A stretch of DNA of 64,000 bases from contig CBFGRV010000013.1 of the NCBI GenBank assembly GCA_965651265.1, positions 11,518 to 75,517 of the forward strand. Direction: 5' to 3'. The stretch comes from CBFGRV01 sp965651265. GTDB lineage: Bacteria; Bacteroidota; Rhodothermia; Rhodothermales; VXPQ01. Under the pieces are notes generated by a model. It saw only the letters and a list, made by a program, of their open reading frames with translations, made no database searches and was not told the DNA's origin. Positions 1-8,216 of the stretch are shown here, piece after piece. A program made the translations under genes and the position numbers. The number at the start of each line of letters is the position of its first letter. Position 1 is the stretch's first letter.

Positions 1-80
1 CGCGACATGTCGCCGTCCACCATACGAAAGATCTGCCCATGCGAACCATCCCAACAAACATAGAGGCATGGAACCGTTGA
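1..80 (+). CDS. possible 3' end of an upstream gene
   Basis: Frame 3 is open from the window edge to a TGA at 78-80 and would end in ...TIPTNIEAWNR, overlapping the start of the NosF-like gene by 13 bases, as translationally coupled genes often do. Frame 1 is also open, to a TAG at 61-63. Nothing in about 20-26 residues identifies a family. In nos clusters the gene before nosF is usually nosD or a cytochrome, but that is context only. It may not be coding at all. Confidence 0.25.
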   Translation, partial: RHVAVHHTKDLPMRTIPTNIEAWNR

Positions 81-784
81 TCACCATACTGGGCTTGCGG
101 AAGTCGTTTGGTCGCCTGGATGTGCTCAGGGGCATCGACCTCGCCATTGACAGAGGCATCGTGACGGCGGTGGTCGGGCACAACGGTTCGGGAAAGACGA
201 CGCTTATCAAGACGATCCTTGGTCTCGTGCGGCCGGATAGCGGCATCGTACAGTTCGATGGTCGCGTGGTCAATGGCGAGGCCACCTATCGAAACCAGGT
301 CGGCTACATGCCGCAAGCGGTGCGGTTTCCTGACAATCTGACGGCGCTCGATCTGTTCAAGATGCTGGAGGACTTGCGCGGGCGCTCGGCGGCCAACCGG
401 GAGCGTCTCATCGAGCGGTTTCGTCTGGGCCCCGAGCTCAGCAAGCCTCTTCGAACGCTGTCAGGCGGGACCCGGCAGAAGGTCAGCGCTGTGACGGCTT
501 TTATGTTTCAACCTGAGCTGCTCATACTGGACGAGCCAACGGCCGGCCTCGACCCGGTCTCCAGCAGCATCCTCAAAGATATGATCGAGGAAGAGCGACG
601 CCAGGGCCGCACCATCCTTCTGACCTCGCACATCATGAGCGAGATCGAGGAACTGTCCGACAGGGTCGTTTTCCTCCAGGATGGCCGGATCAGGTACGAG
701 GGCAATGTAGCGACACTCCGCATTGCTACCGGAGAAGCCAATCTGGAACGCGCCATCGCACAAATGATGGAGGAGGCGGCATGA
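68..784 (+). CDS. nosF: ABC transporter ATP-binding protein, NosF-like
   Basis: This is a 238-residue cytoplasmic ATPase of the ABC superfamily. Visible motifs are Walker A GHNGSGKTT (residues 37-45), Q-loop glutamine at 83 (GYMPQ), signature LSGGTRQK (131-138), Walker B LLILDEP (151-157) and a switch histidine in TSHIMSE. The length and the text around the Q-loop resemble NosF, which with NosY and NosD supplies sulfur or copper-site maturation to nitrous oxide reductase NosZ. It overlaps the following ABC-2 type permease by four bases (ATGA), so the two form one transporter. The DUF411 metal-binding gene next door supports a copper-related role. NosZ itself is not in the window, so the assignment rests on similarity and context. 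Frame 2 is open upstream of 68, so a slightly earlier start cannot be excluded. Confidence 0.75.
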   Translation: MEPLITILGLRKSFGRLDVLRGIDLAIDRGIVTAVVGHNGSGKTTLIKTILGLVRPDSGIVQFDGRVVNGEATYRNQVGYMPQAVRFPDNLTALDLFKMLEDLRGRSAANRERLIERFRLGPELSKPLRTLSGGTRQKVSAVTAFMFQPELLILDEPTAGLDPVSSSILKDMIEEERRQGRTILLTSHIMSEIEELSDRVVFLQDGRIRYEGNVATLRIATGEANLERAIAQMMEEAA

Positions 785-1647
785 GCGCGACAGCTCGTCT
801 GTATAGGGTGATCGGGAACGACCGCAGTGGCAACGTGCCCGCGGGATCGGTGACCGGGGTCGCCGTGGTCCGCAAGGTGGGCCTGTTCCAGTTGCAGGAT
901 GTTCTCCGAAGCCGCTGGTTGACGCTCTACGGGCTGTTTTTCGCCGCGCTCGCCGAAGGATTGCTGCGGTTCGGTGGCGGAACGAGCCAGGCGCTGGTTG
1001 GCCTTACCCAGGTGGTGCTCCTCGTGGTGCCGCTCGTAGGGATCGTCTTTGGGACCATGTATCTCTATAGCGCACGCGAATACATAGAGCTCCTGCTCAC
1101 GCAGCCGGTTCGGCGAGATCAGCTATTCGGCGGTCTGTACCTCGGACTCATTGCGCCGCTTGTCGCGGCATTCGTGGTCGGCGTATCGCTTCCCTTTTTG
1201 ATTCGAGGCGTACCGCCCGATGCCGCCGGCTCCCTGGCGACGATGCTGACGGCAGGCATCTTTCTGACGCTCGTATTCGCCGGCCTTGCCTTTCCGATCG
1301 CCATTCGGAACGAGGAGCGCGCGCGTGGACTCGCCCTTTCGCTTGGGGTGTGGCTCGGGCTAACCGTCGTCTACGACGCCATCATCCTGCTGCTCCTGGA
1401 GGTGGCCATCGACTACCCGATGGAGCTTCCGGCGCTGATCGCCGCGCTCGTGAATCCAGTAGATCTTGCTCGCATCCTCCTATTGCTCCAGTTCGACGTC
1501 GCCGCGCTGATGGGATACACGGGCGCCGTTTTCGAGCGATTCTTTGGAAGCGTCCTGGGCGGATTGGTAGCCTTCGGCGTGCTGACGCTGTGGACGATCG
1601 CCCCCTTCGCCCTCGGCCGTTGCTGGTTCCGACGGAAAGATTTTTGA
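781..1647 (+). CDS. nosY: ABC-2 type permease, NosY-like
   Basis: This 288-residue integral membrane protein has about six hydrophobic segments (for example LVGLTQVVLLVVPLVGIVFG and VVYDAIILLLLEV) after a polar N-terminus of about 35 residues. The stretch REYIELLLTQPVRRDQLFGG resembles the conserved cytoplasmic loop of ABC-2/NosY permeases. Its ATG overlaps the stop of the ATPase gene (ATGA), indicating translational coupling and a shared complex. With NosF it would move a sulfur or metal-site precursor for NosZ across the inner membrane. It ends three bases before the convergent DUF411 gene. A general ABC-2 exporter remains possible because the rest of the nos cluster is outside the window. 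Confidence 0.7.
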   Translation: MSATARLYRVIGNDRSGNVPAGSVTGVAVVRKVGLFQLQDVLRSRWLTLYGLFFAALAEGLLRFGGGTSQALVGLTQVVLLVVPLVGIVFGTMYLYSAREYIELLLTQPVRRDQLFGGLYLGLIAPLVAAFVVGVSLPFLIRGVPPDAAGSLATMLTAGIFLTLVFAGLAFPIAIRNEERARGLALSLGVWLGLTVVYDAIILLLLEVAIDYPMELPALIAALVNPVDLARILLLLQFDVAALMGYTGAVFERFFGSVLGGLVAFGVLTLWTIAPFALGRCWFRRKDF

Positions 1648-1650
1648 CCG

Positions 1651-2115
1651 CTACTCCACGGAAGCGAAGACGGATCGCTTTCCGTTCTTCTGGAAAGCGA
1701 TGATGTCATACGGATCCTTGCGGTCACCGTCTTCCATCCCGGGCGTTCCGACGGGCATTCCTGGAACCGCGATCCCGACGACATCAGGCTTCTCGCTCAG
1801 CATATTCTTGATGTCGTCGGCGGGAACGTGGCCCTCGACCACGTAGCCATCAACGAGCGCCGTATGGCACGACCGAAGATCCCCCGGCACGCCGTACCGG
1901 ACCTTCAGCTCAGCGGTGTCGTGGGTGTCGATCGTCCGCACCTTGAAGCCGTTCTCCTCGAGGTGGTCCACCCATTTAGCGCAGCAGCCGCAGGTTGGGC
2001 TTTTGTAGACCGTGATCGACGGTAAATCCTGGCCGGATGATTGGCGGAAGGCGATAACCGCGACCGCGATGCCCGCTCCGATGAGAAAAGCGGCGAGAAT
2101 GCGGGACTTCTTCAT
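1651..2115 (-). CDS. DUF411 family metal-binding protein
   Basis: This 154-residue secreted protein has an N-terminal signal or anchor (residues 1-23, hydrophobic after KKSR) and a thioredoxin-like DUF411 domain. Diagnostic text is VYKSPTCGCCAKWVDHL (cysteines 42, 44 and 45), then YGVPGDLRSCHTALVDGYVVEGHVP and VVGIAVPGMPVGTPGME. DUF411 proteins are linked to copper handling, and the CGCC cluster plus SCH is the probable metal site. It faces the NosY-like permease with a three-base gap, so the two are convergent and not co-transcribed, but a copper-supply theme is consistent. A perfect 8-bp inverted repeat lies about 45 bases upstream of its start. Confidence 0.88.
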   Translation of the reverse strand: MKKSRILAAFLIGAGIAVAVIAFRQSSGQDLPSITVYKSPTCGCCAKWVDHLEENGFKVRTIDTHDTAELKVRYGVPGDLRSCHTALVDGYVVEGHVPADDIKNMLSEKPDVVGIAVPGMPVGTPGMEDGDRKDPYDIIAFQKNGKRSVFASVE

Positions 2116-2160
2116 GAGTAGACCTTAATGTTACGGGGAGGTGTCTTCTGAAAGACTGCT

Positions 2161-2182
2161 TTCAGGGGGTTGTTCCCCTGAA
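2161..2182. other. inverted repeat between divergent genes
   Basis: TTCAGGGG-(6)-CCCCTGAA is a perfect 8-bp inverted repeat with a 6-base loop. It lies 45 bases before the DUF411 start (minus) and about 165 before lacI (plus). There is no T-run on either side, so it is not a simple terminator. It could be a regulator site or a 5'-UTR hairpin of the DUF411 transcript. Confidence 0.45.
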
Positions 2183-2296
2183 TCCTGCTGGCTCGCTGCC
2201 GGCTGGTTTACTCTGATGATTGCTAACCATCGAGCCGCCCCATCGCACATCCAGGCTTGCATATTGGAACTATGTAAGACGAGAGCGGATACTTAG

Positions 2297-2314
2297 TTGA
2301 ACCGGTTCGATCAA
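2297..2314. promoter_or_regulatory. probable LacI-family operator upstream of lacI
   Basis: TTGAACCGGTTCGATCAA is an imperfect palindrome centred on the CC|GG step, typical of LacI-family operators. The first 14 bases match 13 of 14 bases of the site at 6210-6223 before the symporter gene. It sits 32 bases upstream of the lacI start, consistent with autoregulation. Confidence 0.7.
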
Positions 2315-2345
2315 GTTTTCCTCCACTCACCCTTCCATCCCATTC

Positions 2346-3380
2346 ATGCGAAACCCGACGATCGACGATGTAGCCAAGCGGGCCGGCTTCTCCAAAGCGA
2401 CCGTCTCCGCTGTACTGAACGATTCCTCGAAGGTCAAGGACTCCACCCGGCGAAAAATCCTCGACGTAATGGAGGACCTCAACTACCGGCCGCGCGCCTC
2501 GGCCAGGAACGGTTTTCGGCCGGGGGCCGATCGGAGTTTAGGTCTGATCATCAAGGAGATCGATAACCCTTATTATGGACAGATCGTTGCCGGCGCGAGG
2601 TCATACGCGAACGATCGTGGGTACACCGTATTGACCGGGAGCTCCGAAGGGGACTACGAGGCCGAGCAGCACATCGTCAACGTACTAAAGTCGAAGGACG
2701 TGGACGGATTGATCATCGTCCCGTTGTTGGATGAGGAGGCCGACCTGTCGTATCTGTTCGAACTGAAGCGCCGCAATTTTCCGTTCGTGCTGTTGGAGAG
2801 TATTCGCGGCGTTCCCGCGAGCGTGATCGACATCGACAATGTTGCTGCGTCGAAAGCTGCAACCGAATACCTCATTGAGAACGGACACGAGCGGATCGTT
2901 CACTTTGCGGGACCTCACTACTCCACGCATAGCGCCGAGCGGATCGAGGGCATGCGCCGCGCCTACAGTGAGACCTCGCTCGTTTTTTCGAAGGACAGCA
3001 TCATTCCCACCGGTGCCTATGCGGCCGACGGCTACCGCGCCGCGCTTGAGTACCTGCGATCGGTTGGCCGTTCACGTGCCACGGCGTTCTCGTGCTACAA
3101 TGACCTCGTTGCCATCGGAGTCCTGCGCGCGTGCAACGAAATGGGATTGGACGTGCCCGGCGACGTCTCTGTGGTCGGGTATGACGACATCGATTTGCTG
3201 GAGTACCTGCCGCTGAAACTGACGACGGTCCGCGTGCCGAGATTCGAGATGGGACGCAAAGCGGCGGAGCTGATGATCAAACATATCGAAAGCAAAGAGA
3301 AGCTTCCGCCCGAGCGGATCGACCTGGAGGCGGAGCTCGTCATCAGGGAGTCGACCCGCAATATAGCCAGCGGCGGCTAA
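2346..3380 (+). CDS. LacI/GalR-family transcriptional regulator
   Basis: This is a full-length, 344-residue LacI-family repressor. The N-terminal helix-turn-helix is clear (TIDDVAKRAGFSKATVSAVL, residues 5-24), with hinge helix NYRPRASAR near 47-55. A periplasmic-binding-protein-like effector domain follows (GLIIKEIDNPYYGQIVAGA, then DGLIIVP, GYDDIDLLEYL and the C-terminal dimer region). It probably binds a sugar or sugar phosphate from the neighbouring pathway. It is divergent from the DUF411 gene and converges on galK with a 15-base gap. The palindrome 32 bases upstream recurs before the symporter/galK pair, and a related palindrome precedes the GH172 gene. The likely role is local control of this sugar locus. 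The effector cannot be read from the sequence. Confidence 0.93.
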   Translation: MRNPTIDDVAKRAGFSKATVSAVLNDSSKVKDSTRRKILDVMEDLNYRPRASARNGFRPGADRSLGLIIKEIDNPYYGQIVAGARSYANDRGYTVLTGSSEGDYEAEQHIVNVLKSKDVDGLIIVPLLDEEADLSYLFELKRRNFPFVLLESIRGVPASVIDIDNVAASKAATEYLIENGHERIVHFAGPHYSTHSAERIEGMRRAYSETSLVFSKDSIIPTGAYAADGYRAALEYLRSVGRSRATAFSCYNDLVAIGVLRACNEMGLDVPGDVSVVGYDDIDLLEYLPLKLTTVRVPRFEMGRKAAELMIKHIESKEKLPPERIDLEAELVIRESTRNIASGG

Positions 3381-3395
3381 CGTCCGACCGGGATC

Positions 3396-4610
3396 TCAGG
3401 GATCCTCGTTGAGAACCTCCGTTTCGTGGTTCTGCTTCAGCACGTAGATCCTCGGCTCGCGACCAACTTGGCGTCTGTATGTGGAGCGAAGCGCCCTAAT
3501 CAATCCGGATACGGCGTCTCGCTCGACAAGATTGATGGTGGCGCCGCCGAATCCTCCTCCTGTCATTCGGGCACCAAGTACGCCGTCACAATCCTGGGCT
3601 GTCTCGACGAGAAGGTCCAACTCGGCAGAGCTAACCTCGAACAAGTCGCGCAGGCTCTGATGCGATTCGTTCATTCGGTCCCCGAAGGCGTTGAAATCGC
3701 CGGCGAGTAGCGCGTCACGGGCGTTGACGACGCGTGCGTTCTCGGTGACTACGTGACGTGCCCGGTTTTCGAGCGTTTGGTCAAGCGAGCCGCGCGCCTG
3801 TTTCAATAGATCGATGGTAACATCGCGAAGCGACATGATGCCTGAGTCAAGCCGCTTCATTACGTCCACGATCTGATGACATTCTTTCTGACGCTCGCTG
3901 TATTTCGAATCGGCGAGCTTCCTGGTCACACCGCTATCTGCAATGACAAGGGCCAATCCGGCCTCCTCGAGCGGAAGCGGCACGTGCTCGTACTCCAGAC
4001 TGCGGCAGTCCAGAAACAGGGCATGCTTGGTCCGGCCCAGGCGCGATGCGAACTGATCCATGATACCGCACTCGACCCCGGCATAACGGTGCTCGACAGT
4101 CTGACAGAGCAGCGCCGTCTCGACGGCCCCAAGCCCGAGGTCGAAGAGCCGATTCACGCCAAAGACGACAGCCACCTCGAGGGCTGCCGATGAGCTCAAG
4201 CCCGCTCCGGTCGGCACGTCTCCGTAAATGAGCAAATCGAGGCCGGTGCGCAGCAGGCCGCGGCGTCTCAACTCCTCCACGGCGCCCGTCACGTAGCTCA
4301 TCCAATGGCCGGACCGAACGGGTGGGCGCTGGGTGAGCATGTAGTCGAGCGATTCTCCGTAATTGACGGAAAAGAGATGGATCTCTTGATCGGATCGTTT
4401 ACGAAGGACGGCGTAGACATCGAGATCGATCGTCATCGGGAGCACGAATCCCTCGTTGTAATCCGTGTGGTCACCGATGAGGTTGACTCGACCGGGAGCT
4501 CGAACAACCAGTCTGCCAATGTTAGATTGGTATTGATTCGCGAAGACCTTCAGTAGATGATCGACGATTATATCCGTCGATTGGTCGACCTCGCTACTCG
4601 ACGACATCAT
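3396..4610 (-). CDS. galK: galactokinase
   Basis: This 404-residue GHMP kinase phosphorylates galactose at C1 with ATP, the first step of the Leloir pathway. The galactokinase signature GRVNLIGDHTDYNEGF (residues 40-55), ATP loop PTGAGLSSSAAL (133-144), CGIMDQFAS with the catalytic aspartate at about 185, and C-terminal GGGFGGATINLV are all present. One deviation is that the usual GEHTDY is GDHTDY. This residue contacts the sugar in characterised enzymes, so a modified sugar preference is possible. It is the last gene of the minus-strand series, 22 bases after the SSS symporter, implying uptake and phosphorylation of the same sugar. No galT or galE is present in the window. Confidence 0.92.
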   Translation of the reverse strand: MMSSSSEVDQSTDIIVDHLLKVFANQYQSNIGRLVVRAPGRVNLIGDHTDYNEGFVLPMTIDLDVYAVLRKRSDQEIHLFSVNYGESLDYMLTQRPPVRSGHWMSYVTGAVEELRRRGLLRTGLDLLIYGDVPTGAGLSSSAALEVAVVFGVNRLFDLGLGAVETALLCQTVEHRYAGVECGIMDQFASRLGRTKHALFLDCRSLEYEHVPLPLEEAGLALVIADSGVTRKLADSKYSERQKECHQIVDVMKRLDSGIMSLRDVTIDLLKQARGSLDQTLENRARHVVTENARVVNARDALLAGDFNAFGDRMNESHQSLRDLFEVSSAELDLLVETAQDCDGVLGARMTGGGFGGATINLVERDAVSGLIRALRSTYRRQVGREPRIYVLKQNHETEVLNEDP

Positions 4611-4632
4611 TTATCCCTATTGGGCGTCAGAC

Positions 4633-6159
4633 TTACCAGAAAATGATGTACAACACGGCCGTTGCCGCCACGATCAAACCGCCAACCAGTTTCCCATATC
4701 GCATTTGTTCTAGGTTGATCTCGAAGACCGGAAGTTTCTTTGGTTCAGAAAGTGGACGCATTTTCGTCACGATCCCCATGAAGAGCGAAAGGACAAGGAA
4801 AGTGATCATCATATGGTGGAGAAATGCGACGTCCGGAAGAGTCCAGAGGAGGGTCCCGTAAACCGGAATTCCTAACAGCATCGCGCCGACGGCCGCAAGC
4901 GGAGGGGTTCGCGGTGAGAATAGGCCGAATAGGAACGCCGCGACGATGCCCGGGGAGATGAATCCCCAGAACATCTGGATATACTGAAAAACACTCCCGG
5001 CCGCTCCTACGAGTGGAGCCCAGAGACATCCCACCAGCACCAGAGCGGCCGTCGCAATCCTGCCGACCGTCACGAAATGCTTCGGCGATACCTCACGCTT
5101 GATCCAGTGCCGCTTGTAAAGATCGATCGTGAAGATGGTCGCAGCGGAGTTCAGCATGGAGTCGAGCGAGCTCATCACGGCTCCGAAAAGTGCGGCGAAC
5201 ATGAAGCCGGTGAGTCCCATCGGCAGAATCTCCCGGATCATGACGGGATAGGCCTGGTCGGCCATCGCGACCTGGTCGGCGTACAGCTCGGCGGCCATGA
5301 TCCCGGGGAACACGATGATGAACGGGATGATCAGCTTGAGGGAAGCGGCCAGGAAAATGCCTTTCTGGCCCTCGACGAGTGACCGCGCGCCGAGCGTCCG
5401 CTGGGTGATGAACTGATTCATGCCCCAGTAAAAGAGGTTGGGTATCCACAGGCCGCCGACGAACACCGCCACCCAGGGCATTTCGGGATGATCCCACGGC
5501 AACACCGTGGTCAGCTTATCACCGGCCATCTCCATGAAGGGCCCGATGCCGCCGATGGCCTGAAAACCCAGAAACATCACGAGAAGCCCGCCCAGCAGGA
5601 GGGCGAGGCCCTGTATGAGGTCGGACCAGACGACGGCGCCTAGCCCCCCGTAAATCGTATAGATGCCTGCTGAGATACCGATCAGCCAGATTCCGGTGAC
5701 CAGATCGATCTCAAATATGGATGCGAGGGCGAGGGCTCCGGAATAAAGGACAGAGGCGAGCGCGACGAAGACATAGGCGAGCATCATGAACGTGGCCATG
5801 ATGGCGCGCGCCTTCGCATCGTAGCGGTACTCCAGGTATTCAGGCATCGTGTAGATGCCGGCCTTCAGGAACCGTGGGAGGAAGAAGAGCGCCACGATGA
5901 CGAGCGTAACAGCCGCCATCCACTCGTAGCTCGCGATGGCCAGGCCCAGCTCGTATCCGCGGCCTGCCATCCCCACAAAATGCTCGGTCGAGATATTGGA
6001 TGCGATCAGGGAGATGCCGATCAGCCACCAGGAGAGCTTCCTCCCTGCCAGAAAATAATCCTCGTCGGTCTTCTCATTGCGGGATGCACGCAACGAGACG
6101 CCTATCACCATGACGATGAAGGCACAGAAAACGACGGTGTCAATCAGCCCAAGCTGCAT
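4633..6159 (-). CDS. sodium/solute symporter, SglT-like
   Basis: This 508-residue polytopic inner-membrane protein of the solute:sodium symporter family has about 13-14 hydrophobic segments. Family text includes EDYFLAGRKLSWWLIGISLIASNIS near residue 34, the GMAGRGYELGLA segment, GGLGAVVWSDLIQ, FYWGMNQFITQRTLGA and LFGAVMSSLDSMLNS. The closest characterised relatives of this arrangement are Na+/galactose symporters of the vSGLT type. The galK gene 22 bases downstream strongly suggests a galactose-like substrate. An operator-like palindrome lies 51 bases upstream of its start, nearly identical to the one before lacI, so the symporter/galK pair probably responds to that repressor. Confidence 0.88.
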   Translation of the reverse strand: MQLGLIDTVVFCAFIVMVIGVSLRASRNEKTDEDYFLAGRKLSWWLIGISLIASNISTEHFVGMAGRGYELGLAIASYEWMAAVTLVIVALFFLPRFLKAGIYTMPEYLEYRYDAKARAIMATFMMLAYVFVALASVLYSGALALASIFEIDLVTGIWLIGISAGIYTIYGGLGAVVWSDLIQGLALLLGGLLVMFLGFQAIGGIGPFMEMAGDKLTTVLPWDHPEMPWVAVFVGGLWIPNLFYWGMNQFITQRTLGARSLVEGQKGIFLAASLKLIIPFIIVFPGIMAAELYADQVAMADQAYPVMIREILPMGLTGFMFAALFGAVMSSLDSMLNSAATIFTIDLYKRHWIKREVSPKHFVTVGRIATAALVLVGCLWAPLVGAAGSVFQYIQMFWGFISPGIVAAFLFGLFSPRTPPLAAVGAMLLGIPVYGTLLWTLPDVAFLHHMMITFLVLSLFMGIVTKMRPLSEPKKLPVFEINLEQMRYGKLVGGLIVAATAVLYIIFW

Positions 6160-6209
6160 GTAGGGGCGAGCGCTTGTCCTTTGAGATCCTCAACTGCGAA
6201 TGAATCAGG

Positions 6210-6223
6210 TTGAACCGATTCGA
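6210..6223. promoter_or_regulatory. probable LacI-family operator upstream of symporter/galK
   Basis: TTGAACCGATTCGA differs by one base from the palindrome upstream of lacI (2297-2310). It lies 51 bases upstream of the symporter start, in the 139-base gap after the M1-peptidase gene. A further half-site-like CAAACCGAA follows at 6231-6239. Confidence 0.7.
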
Positions 6224-6298
6224 TAGTTTTCAAACCGAATAATACTAACAGAGACGTCCAACAAATTCAACCACACCCTTTAGATCGTGCGGACGACA

Positions 6299-8179
6299 CT
6301 AATCGCGAGACCAAACGTTGTTGTCGCGGTGGACGTCGGGTAGGTATCCGTCAGGGTCGATCTCGATGCGGATGATGGGGCCGGGGGGCAGATCTACCTC
6401 TACTTCCCGCTCCCCACGAAGCCATGCATCCACCGGAACTCGAAGGTCCTCAGTCCGGCCATCCGCGAGCGTGACACGCACTAGAACCGGCATGGGGGCG
6501 AGCCCCACATCCTCGATCGTCACGCGACTGGCCCGCACGTCGACTTCCTTGATTCCTTGATCCGTGGTCCACGTCTCGAAGAACAGCGGCTGCCAGAACC
6601 AATCGAGATCCTGCTCCAGAACTTCCTCGAACGTATTGAAAAAGTCGTAAGGGTACGGATGCTTGTAGGCCCACCTTTCGGCATATGTGCGATAGGCTTG
6701 AAGGAAGGGTTCTTCCCCAACGATGCCGCGCAGCGCGTGCAGTATTCGAGACGTCTTGTCGTACGATGCCGCCACGAGCGTGCGCACGGAGGAATACTGA
6801 TCGCCATGACGCATCACCTCGATCTCGTCGCCACTTCCGGCGAGCCGGAAGTAGTCGGTGTTGGGCGCCCAGGGATCCTCATCGGGCCAGAACTCGCGAA
6901 CCGCCTCGCGGACATTGAAGGTCGTGAGGCCCTCATCCATCCACGTGAAATCCGTCTCGGGAGAGCTAACGATCATCGGAAACCAGACGTGACTGATCTC
7001 GTGGACCGTCACATCGAACAATGATCTCGGCGATCTGTCGCCGCCGAGGATGGTAATCATGGGGTATTCCATCCCGCCGGCGACTATGCCCTCCATGCTC
7101 GTCATGTGCGAATACGGATAGGGCATGATGAGATCGGAAAGGAACTCCACGGCGAACCGGCCGAACTCGGCGGCGCGTTCCCACGACGGGGCATCGGGTC
7201 GATAGAATGCATGAATGAGGCTACGGCCCGCCCCCGTATTCGCCGATGTCGCGTCCCAGACGTACTTGTCCGAAGCGCCGAAGGCAAAATCGCGCACACG
7301 ATTCGCGCGGAAGTGCCATGTGAGCGAGCCGGAGGCCGATCCGGCCGTCGCCGATCCGCGCTCGTCGGCCGCGACGATGGCGATGACATCGCTGCTGCCG
7401 GCGGCCTGAGCCAGGCGCTCCCGGACGAACGGCGCGAGAACCACCTCCGCATTCTGCAGCTCGCCCGTGGCCGCAACGAGCCATCCCGCCGGCGCCGTGA
7501 TGCGCACGTCGTAGTCGGCGTGATCCATGTAGAACTCGGCCCAATCGCGGAAAGGATCGACATCCCAGCCGATCACGTCGTCATAGACGGCCATCTGGGG
7601 GTACCAGTAGCCGATAAAGAACACTTCGCCGTCGGTGCCCTCGCGCGGTAGATGCCCGCTATCCCGCACCTCGTACTCCCACGAAAACTCGAGCTCGACG
7701 GAGTCGCCGGGAAGCAGAGGCGAGGGAGGGCGGATTTCCATCAAAGTATTCTCGATGGAATATCCGACGCCTCGGGGCGATTCGATCAAGGGCTCACCGT
7801 CGAGCAGAGCGCGGCTCAGGTGCATTCCACCCGTGAGAGGGAGGGGTGTATTTCGGATGCTTCCGGCCCGGTAAATATTCTGCCGGAGATGAACGTACAG
7901 CCGATCGAGCGTATCGGGCGAGTTGTTCGTGTAATGGATTCGACCCGATCCTCGCAGGCGGCGCGTGGCCGGCGAAAGTACGGCCTCGAGTTCATAGCGC
8001 GCCTCGTTGATCCAGTAATTGTGCCCCGGGACGCCCCTGTCCGTCCGCGTTCCGGCTTGGATGGCCGCTTCGAATGACCTCGGGAGGAGTACGGGATACG
8101 GAATCGGACGGGCCGCTTTGGGCTGTGCGAATGCCGGCATGGCCAGCATTACCGCGATGAATGGTGTGATGAGTCGCAT
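6299..8179 (-). CDS. M1-family zinc metallopeptidase, secreted
   Basis: This 626-residue protein is predicted from the ATG at 8179, which gives a signal peptide (MRLITPFIAVMLAMPAFAQ). The frame stays open further upstream but into the preceding gene. It carries the M1 zinc signature HEISH (393-397) followed after 18 residues by the zinc-ligand glutamate in WMDEGLTTF (E416). The exopeptidase loop is GGMEYP (368-373) rather than GAMEN, as in the M1 aminopeptidase-like group of this phylum. An N-terminal beta-domain precedes the catalytic domain. It would act in the periplasm or outside the cell on peptides. It lies 37 bases after the MGH1-like glycosidase gene and shares its strand, so it is probably co-expressed with the glycosidases. 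Its link to the sugar pathway is unclear; glycoproteins or glycopeptides may be the substrate. Confidence 0.87.
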   Translation of the reverse strand: MRLITPFIAVMLAMPAFAQPKAARPIPYPVLLPRSFEAAIQAGTRTDRGVPGHNYWINEARYELEAVLSPATRRLRGSGRIHYTNNSPDTLDRLYVHLRQNIYRAGSIRNTPLPLTGGMHLSRALLDGEPLIESPRGVGYSIENTLMEIRPPSPLLPGDSVELEFSWEYEVRDSGHLPREGTDGEVFFIGYWYPQMAVYDDVIGWDVDPFRDWAEFYMDHADYDVRITAPAGWLVAATGELQNAEVVLAPFVRERLAQAAGSSDVIAIVAADERGSATAGSASGSLTWHFRANRVRDFAFGASDKYVWDATSANTGAGRSLIHAFYRPDAPSWERAAEFGRFAVEFLSDLIMPYPYSHMTSMEGIVAGGMEYPMITILGGDRSPRSLFDVTVHEISHVWFPMIVSSPETDFTWMDEGLTTFNVREAVREFWPDEDPWAPNTDYFRLAGSGDEIEVMRHGDQYSSVRTLVAASYDKTSRILHALRGIVGEEPFLQAYRTYAERWAYKHPYPYDFFNTFEEVLEQDLDWFWQPLFFETWTTDQGIKEVDVRASRVTIEDVGLAPMPVLVRVTLADGRTEDLRVPVDAWLRGEREVEVDLPPGPIIRIEIDPDGYLPDVHRDNNVWSRD

Positions 8180-8216
8180 GGAGTAAGATGAGAGAACCAA
8201 GGTTAGCTCTTGTCGA

